In this document: positions 59,639 to 64,000 of the stretch, piece by piece | Numbering within the stretch: position 1 is the stretch's first letter | Layout of the letters: each line of letters opens with the position of its first letter | Source of the DNA: Caryophanales bacterium UBA1427 | Lineage (GTDB): Bacteria; Bacillota_I; Bacilli_A; ML615J-28; CAG-313 | Reading direction: 5' to 3' | Assembly: GCA_002329485.1 (NCBI GenBank) | Contig: DCTZ01000040.1 | Coordinates: forward strand, 1-64,000 | DNA: 64,000 nucleotides | Notes under the pieces: generated by a model | What the model was told of the DNA's origin: nothing | Databases searched by the model: none | Seen by the model: the letters and a program-made list of their open reading frames with translations, nothing else | Position numbers and translations under genes: made by a program

Positions 59639-61129
59639 TTATTCGATTAAAGTTTGTTGATATTTTGTTACCCTGAAGACCGGTTCGGTGGTAACGTCGA
59701 TTTGAAGTCTTTTCAGAAGTTTTTCGTCGTCTTCCGTCAAAAAGACCGTGGAATGGGCCTGGGCCCGGGCGAGTTTTGGCAACTGCTGAAGGGCTTTTTC
59801 GGCAGATGGGTTGGTCAAAGCGTTAATCGACAAAGCGATTAAAACATCGTTGACATGAAGACGGGGGTTTCTTACGCCCAGGTATTGCTTGTTCAAGGTT
59901 TGAATCGGTTCGATGATGGACGGAGAAATCAGTTTCAGATCATCGTCGACCTTGGCAAAGTATTTGAGGGCGTTCAGGAGCATTGCGGCGGGAGCATCCA
60001 AAAGTTTGGTCCGGCGTCCCGTGATGATTGTTCCGTCGTTTAATTCAATCGCCATCGCGTGCGTTCCCGAAACTTTGGCTTTTTCCAAAGCGGCCTTTAC
60101 GCATAGGCGATCATCGACCGTGATGCCCAACTTTTTCATGATGACCGAGATTTTTTCAATCGCTTCTTCCATCATGTTGCCGTTTTTGATGTCCCGTTTG
60201 GTCGAATAATACCGGCGGATGATTTCCTGCTTGGCGGCTTCTCTGGCCACTTCGTCGTCGATAATGCAGAAGCCGGCCATATTGATGCCCATATCGGTTG
60301 GCGATTGATAGAAACTTGTGCCGTAAATTCTTTCGAAGAACGAACGGAGAATCGGAAACACTTCCACGTCGCGATTGTAATTGACTGCCGCAATCCCGTA
60401 GGCTTCCAAATGGTACGGATCAATCATATTGATATCGTTGATGTTGGCGGTCGCCGCTTCGTAGGCCAAATTGACCGGATGGTTGAGCGGCAGATTCCAA
60501 ATCGGGAAAGTTTCGTATTTGGCATAAACGCTTTTGATACCTTTTTGGTTATCCAAATATAGCTGCGATAGGCAAGTGGCGATTTTGCCGCTGCCCGGTC
60601 CCGGTGCCGTTACTACGACAAGCGGGCGTGTGGTTTCGATATAGGCGTTTTTGCCGAAGCCGTTTTCGCTTAAAATATAATCGATGGCCAAAGGATAACC
60701 CGGAATGACCGAATGAAGATAAACTTTTATCCCCATGTTTTCCAGTTTATTTTTGAAAATGACGGCCAATTCCTGATGGGCAAATTGCGTGATGACGACG
60801 CCGCACACTTTTAGGTCGAGTTCGTTGAAGAGTTCCATCATCCTGAGGACTTCCTGATCGTAAGTTATTCCGATGTCGTAACGCATTTTGCCGATTTGAA
60901 TATCGTTGGCATTGACCACGATAATCATTTCGACTTCGTCTTTTAAAGCCATCAGGGTTTTGATTTTGGCGTTGCTCGCAAAACCGGGAAGAACGCGGGA
61001 AGCATGAAAGTCGTCAAAAAGCTTTCCTCCGAATTCCAAATAAAGTTTCGTCCCGAATTGATTGAGACGTTCCTTGATTTTCTTGGACTGAAGTTCTAGG
61101 TACATGGCATTGTCAAAGGCCAGTTTCAT
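59639..61129 (-). CDS. DUF1846 domain protein
   Basis: 496 residues, the length of this family, which is widespread in Firmicutes and often carried next to central-metabolism genes. The segment LVVVTAPGPGSGKIATCLSQLYLDNQKGIKSVYAKYETFPIWNLPLNHPVNLAYEAATANI is typical: a P-loop-like GPGSGK. Structures of family members exist, but the reaction is not known. It has a perfect promoter. Confidence 0.88.
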   Translation of the reverse strand: MKLAFDNAMYLELQSKKIKERLNQFGTKLYLEFGGKLFDDFHASRVLPGFASNAKIKTLMALKDEVEMIIVVNANDIQIGKMRYDIGITYDQEVLRMMELFNELDLKVCGVVITQFAHQELAVIFKNKLENMGIKVYLHSVIPGYPLAIDYILSENGFGKNAYIETTRPLVVVTAPGPGSGKIATCLSQLYLDNQKGIKSVYAKYETFPIWNLPLNHPVNLAYEAATANINDINMIDPYHLEAYGIAAVNYNRDVEVFPILRSFFERIYGTSFYQSPTDMGINMAGFCIIDDEVAREAAKQEIIRRYYSTKRDIKNGNMMEEAIEKISVIMKKLGITVDDRLCVKAALEKAKVSGTHAMAIELNDGTIITGRRTKLLDAPAAMLLNALKYFAKVDDDLKLISPSIIEPIQTLNKQYLGVRNPRLHVNDVLIALSINALTNPSAEKALQQLPKLARAQAHSTVFLTEDDEKLLKRLQIDVTTEPVFRVTKYQQTLIE

Positions 61130-61164
61130 GCTTTCACCTTCCTTCCTGTTCCCTCATCTTAAAG

Positions 61165-61193
61165 ATTATACCAAAGGAAGGCGAACTTGTCAA
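61165..61193 (-). promoter_or_regulatory. Consensus promoter of the DUF1846 gene
   Basis: On the minus strand TTGACA, 17 bases, TATAAT, about 35 bases before the ATG at 61129. Confidence 0.85.
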
Positions 61194-61293
61194 TCAAACA
61201 AAAAAGAAAAAATTAACCGCTTTTTAAAAGTCAAACGGTTGAAAGAAATAGCTGGTTGTGGTAAAATTATGTTACTTTAGAAGGAGGTTTTTT

Positions 61294-61473
61294 ATGGAAA
61301 TCAAAGAAGTTGTCCTCAATAAAATGAAAGAAATGGGCCGCCCTGTTACCGCAGGAGAAGTCGAACAGGCAACCGGTCTCGATCGCAAAGAAGTCGACAA
61401 AGCATTCAATGCTTTGAAAAAAGAAGGAAAAATCACATCCCCGGTTCGTTGCAAATGGCAACCGGCCGAATAA
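61294..61473 (+). CDS. Small winged-helix protein
   Basis: 59 residues from the ATG at 61294, which follows AAGGAGG; a longer frame upstream is rejected. VLNKMKEMGRPVTAGEVEQATGLDRKEVDKAFNALKKEGKITSPVRCKWQP has the helix-turn-helix and wing of a MarR/Lrp-type domain with no other domain. Similar short proteins occur in Clostridia and Bacilli. Function unknown. A terminator follows. Confidence 0.7.
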   Translation: MEIKEVVLNKMKEMGRPVTAGEVEQATGLDRKEVDKAFNALKKEGKITSPVRCKWQPAE

Positions 61474-61486
61474 AAAGCTTGAAAAA

Positions 61487-61516
61487 GAAGGTTAGGATTC
61501 AATCCTAACTTTTTTG
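61487..61516 (+). terminator. Terminator after the small winged-helix gene
   Basis: GTTAGGA and TCCTAAC pair around TTCAA, followed by six Ts. Confidence 0.85.
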
Positions 61517-61623
61517 TCTTAGGAAATAATTGCTAAATAATGTGGAGGATTTTTTGCATTTTTTATATAAAAAATTAGTTAAAAAGGGATAATTTGGTAT
61601 ACTATTAATTGAGGTGAAGAAAT

Positions 61624-62061
61624 ATGAAAATCAGTATTGGGTCCGATCATGCGGGATTTAAGTTGAAAGAAGCCCTTGTGGCATACCTGGCAAAAAAGCA
61701 TCAAGTGCTCGATATGGGTACCTACAGCGACGATTCGGTCGATTACCCCGATTATGCCTTTACGGTAAGCAAACAAGTGGCCGACCGGGAAGTCGATTTC
61801 GGCATTTTGATTTGCTATACCGGAATCGGTATGTCCATTTCCGCTAACAAAGTGAAAGGTATCAGAGCAGCGCTTGTTTTAAATGTCGAAAGCGCGAAAC
61901 TGACCAGAGAACACAACAATGCCAATGTTTTGTGCTTAGCGGCCAAAGATACGCCTTTGGACCTTGCCAAGCAGATTGTCGATACATTTCTGAATACCGC
62001 TTTTTTGGGGGAACGGCACGAACGGCGCGTGGATAAAATCTGCCGTTTCGAAGAAAATTAA
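61624..62061 (+). CDS. rpiB: Ribose-5-phosphate isomerase B
   Basis: 145 residues. ISIGSDHAGFKLKE at the start, VDYPDYAFTVSKQVA, and the catalytic Cys in LICYTGIGMSISANKVKGIRAAL. It interconverts ribose 5-phosphate and ribulose 5-phosphate in the pentose phosphate pathway. It stands alone with a -10 like TATACT upstream. Confidence 0.93.
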   Translation: MKISIGSDHAGFKLKEALVAYLAKKHQVLDMGTYSDDSVDYPDYAFTVSKQVADREVDFGILICYTGIGMSISANKVKGIRAALVLNVESAKLTREHNNANVLCLAAKDTPLDLAKQIVDTFLNTAFLGERHERRVDKICRFEEN

Positions 62062-62195
62062 GAATTGTTAAGTATGTAAAATAAAAGCAAAAACCATGTA
62101 AATTTCGCAAAAGAGGTCCTTTTTTATTATAATTTCACAAGCGTAAAAATCCTAATTGTGGTATAATTACAAAAGATAAAAAGGTGGTGAAACAG

Positions 62196-62504
62196 ATGCC
62201 GATTTTGCAGTCAATTCAACAAGCGGAAGAAAAGGCGCAAAACTTACGCAACAACGCAAACCTTCAAGTTCAAAACCTAATGAAAGAAAAAAGAGCGGCT
62301 GCGGAAAAAAGAATTGCGGAAATGAATGAGCAAACCCTTGAGGAAATCAAGAAAAGCGAAGCAAATGCCGTAAAAGAAATGCAGGATTTGGAAAAAGAAA
62401 TGGAAATCCAAAAGCAAATCATAAGAGACAAACTCACCGCAAAAGCCATGCGAAAAATGGACCAAGCAGTTGCCTTAATGTTTAAGAAAGTAGGGAATGT
62501 ATGA
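62196..62504 (+). CDS. V-type ATPase subunit G/H (stalk)
   Basis: 102 residues from the ATG at 62196, which follows AAAGGTGGTG. The protein is one long charged coiled coil (AEEKAQNLRNNANLQVQNLMKEKRAAAEKRIAEMNEQ), as in the peripheral-stalk subunit that starts bacterial and archaeal V/A-type ATPase operons. It overlaps the next gene, subunit I, by four bases (ATGA). Confidence 0.8.
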   Translation: MPILQSIQQAEEKAQNLRNNANLQVQNLMKEKRAAAEKRIAEMNEQTLEEIKKSEANAVKEMQDLEKEMEIQKQIIRDKLTAKAMRKMDQAVALMFKKVGNV

Positions 62505-64000
62505 TTGTACCGATGAAAAAGGTGCAAATCGTCGTACTGAAAGAAGACCATGAACAATTGATGCTCAATTTGCAAAAAACCGGCGAGGTGATGTTGATTG
62601 AGCATCCGGAGGTCAGTCAAAAAAGCGATGCCACAACCGAAGAAATCATGTTGCAAAGAACACGCAAGACGCTGGGACTTCTGAAGAAGTATCGGGACAA
62701 ACCGAAATTCGTCAAAGAACTTAATAAAGTTGACTATGACGATTTTGTTTCGAATATCGACCAGCGGATTGAGCTGTTGGAAAAAATCGAAGAAACCTAT
62801 GAGGAAATTCAACATTTAAAGGCTGATAACGCAACACTGCAGGAAACGCTTAAGACTTATCAACCATGGGAACAATTAACGGTTCCGTTTGACAAAATCG
62901 TTAACACCAAGTATGCCTATTTGCACACCGGATTTATTGAACCCCGTTATTGCCAGGACTTTATACGGATATTAGATGAGCATGGCAGCGAATATGAACT
63001 TTTAGGCAAAACTTACGACGGACAAGCTGTCTTTTTTGCGAATTATTATGCGGATGATTTAGCGGTAATGGAAAGTTTGCGAGCCTTCAATTTTACGGAA
63101 AACGCTCTACCAAAACTGCCTCTGACCGCAACCCAACTTTTAAGCGAAAAAGAAGCCCAATTGCAAGCCAATAACGATCGAATTAAAGAACTTGAAGAAG
63201 CACTTGCGCAATATGCCAAACATGCGGGCGACCTGGAAATTTTGACAGACCAGGTTTCAAGCATCGAAGTCAGAAAAACAGCGCCGGTCATTCCAACCGA
63301 TGCGACCGTTTATGTGGAAGGTTGGGTGCGCCATGACCGCGTGGATAAAGTAATCGAGGCAATAAAAGAAACAACTGACATTTTTGATTGCGAATTCAGT
63401 GATCCGCTTCCTGATGAATTGCCGCCAACCGTTACGCAAAACAACCGTTTTGTGGCGCCGTTTGAGATTATCACCAATATGTTTGCCACACCGAGCCCTT
63501 ATGAAGTAGATCCTAATCCAATGATGTCCTTTTGGTACTGGATTATCTTCGGAATCATGATGGGCGATGCGGGTTACGGATTGGTAATGTTGCTTTTCTT
63601 CTGGGCTTTTATAAAAATTAAAAAGCCTAAGGGCAACACTTTGAACCTTTATAAAATTTTAATGTATTCCGGAATTACCACAATGATTTGGGGTATTGTT
63701 TTCGGCAGTTATTTCGGTTTTGAATGGCATCCGTTCGGTTTGAAACCGCTCTTAACCCCGTTGAATAATCCTTTGGAAATGTTGGTAATGTCGCTGGTAA
63801 TCGGGGGTTTGCATATTATCAGCGGATTATTAGTTAAAGCGTATGATAATTTCCGGAAAAAAGATTTTGTAGCTGTTTTTTCCGATTCGCTCAGCTGGAT
63901 TTTGTTGCTTGTGGGAATAGGATTCTTCTTCCTTCCTCAGCTATCCAATATCGGAAAATACTTAGCGCTTGCGGGAGCCTTAATTATTGTTTTCTTTGCG
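62501..64000 (+). CDS. V-type ATPase subunit I (NtpI/AtpI), partial at the right edge
   Basis: 500 residues are visible and the frame is open to the last base; the family is about 620-670 residues. The N-terminal cytoplasmic half is coiled-coil (LLEKIEETYEEIQHLKADNATLQE). The conserved loop NRFVAPFEIITNMFATPSPYEVDPNPMMSFWYWIIFGIMMGDAGYGLVM marks the start of the membrane half, as in all V/A-type a/I subunits. This subunit anchors the stator and guides ions to the K ring. The operon continues past the window. Confidence 0.92.
   Translation, partial: MIVPMKKVQIVVLKEDHEQLMLNLQKTGEVMLIEHPEVSQKSDATTEEIMLQRTRKTLGLLKKYRDKPKFVKELNKVDYDDFVSNIDQRIELLEKIEETYEEIQHLKADNATLQETLKTYQPWEQLTVPFDKIVNTKYAYLHTGFIEPRYCQDFIRILDEHGSEYELLGKTYDGQAVFFANYYADDLAVMESLRAFNFTENALPKLPLTATQLLSEKEAQLQANNDRIKELEEALAQYAKHAGDLEILTDQVSSIEVRKTAPVIPTDATVYVEGWVRHDRVDKVIEAIKETTDIFDCEFSDPLPDELPPTVTQNNRFVAPFEIITNMFATPSPYEVDPNPMMSFWYWIIFGIMMGDAGYGLVMLLFFWAFIKIKKPKGNTLNLYKILMYSGITTMIWGIVFGSYFGFEWHPFGLKPLLTPLNNPLEMLVMSLVIGGLHIISGLLVKAYDNFRKKDFVAVFSDSLSWILLLVGIGFFFLPQLSNIGKYLALAGALIIVFFA

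Noticed and set aside
62270..62815. 181-residue Phe-rich frame antisense to the V-ATPase genes
   Set aside because: It is the reverse of Lys/Glu-rich coiled-coil codons, a common artefact.

Overview
The window is bacterial DNA of moderate GC (about 40-45% by eye) with the standard code: TGA is a stop in several clear genes. Gene order points to the class Bacilli, probably one of the lineages between Erysipelotrichales and the Mollicutes-like orders. The evidence is rpsF-ssb-rpsR-gdpP-rplI-dnaB and prfA-prmC-tsaC-spoIIR in Bacillus-like order, a V-type ATPase, MurQ and UppP. The lineage is an inference; no rRNA is present to settle it. At least three genes look sporulation-specific (spoIIR, sspI, a CotZ-like coat protein). 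Two of them carry upstream motifs that match forespore and mother-cell promoter consensus sequences of Bacillus.

Layout. 1-75: three degenerate repeats with 28-bp period, possibly the end of an IS21-type element. 144-13902 (minus): a gene cluster that joins a cobalamin-dependent methyl-transfer system (corrinoid protein, three URO-D/MtaA-family proteins, the reductive activator RACo, a DUF2284 metal protein, a PocR-AraC regulator) with alpha-glucan use (GH13 neopullulanase-like enzyme, a sugar ABC permease, a fused binding-protein/permease, and a lipoprotein with three 114-residue repeats). A perfect cre-type operator lies in the promoter of the sugar/methyltransferase half. 14065-16181 (minus): an esterase and a FliB-like cysteine-rich protein split by two +1 frameshifts, both at CCC-T-stop. 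16330-20511 (plus): DUF4434 protein, MurQ and an intracellular GH9 enzyme. 20578-23386 (minus): NamA and a PadR/DUF1700/DUF4097 envelope-response module. 23546-28996 (plus): a membrane protein, two ABC exporters and a DUF438/hemerythrin/PAS protein.

29164-33128 is potABCD. 33268-39461 holds a membrane protein, the CotZ-like protein, UppP, a cysteine-less EIIB-like membrane protein, SspI, and the run pepV-trmB-vanZ-DUF84-DJ-1. 39549-50022 (plus) is the housekeeping core: HlyIII, rpsF-ssb-rpsR, a single-frame GdpP-L9 fusion, dnaB, prfA, prmC, a SHOCT membrane protein, tsaC, spoIIR and a YwlB-like protein. 50155-58815 holds DegV, a FAD/Rieske oxidoreductase, a heterodimeric ABC exporter, a bactofilin with its YhbD regulator, and a diguanylate cyclase. 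58816-64000 holds a leucine-rich-repeat pseudogene, a tRNA-Thr(CGU) with the unusual C33, DUF1846, a small winged-helix protein, rpiB, and the start of a V-type ATPase operon cut by the window edge.

The most interesting items are the sugar-coupled corrinoid methyltransferase cluster (possibly anaerobic demethylation of methylated sugars), the doubly frameshifted FliB-like gene, the GdpP-L9 fusion with an internal ribosome binding site, and the sporulation genes with matching sigma-G and sigma-K type promoters. Functional claims come from family recognition by eye; no database search was run.
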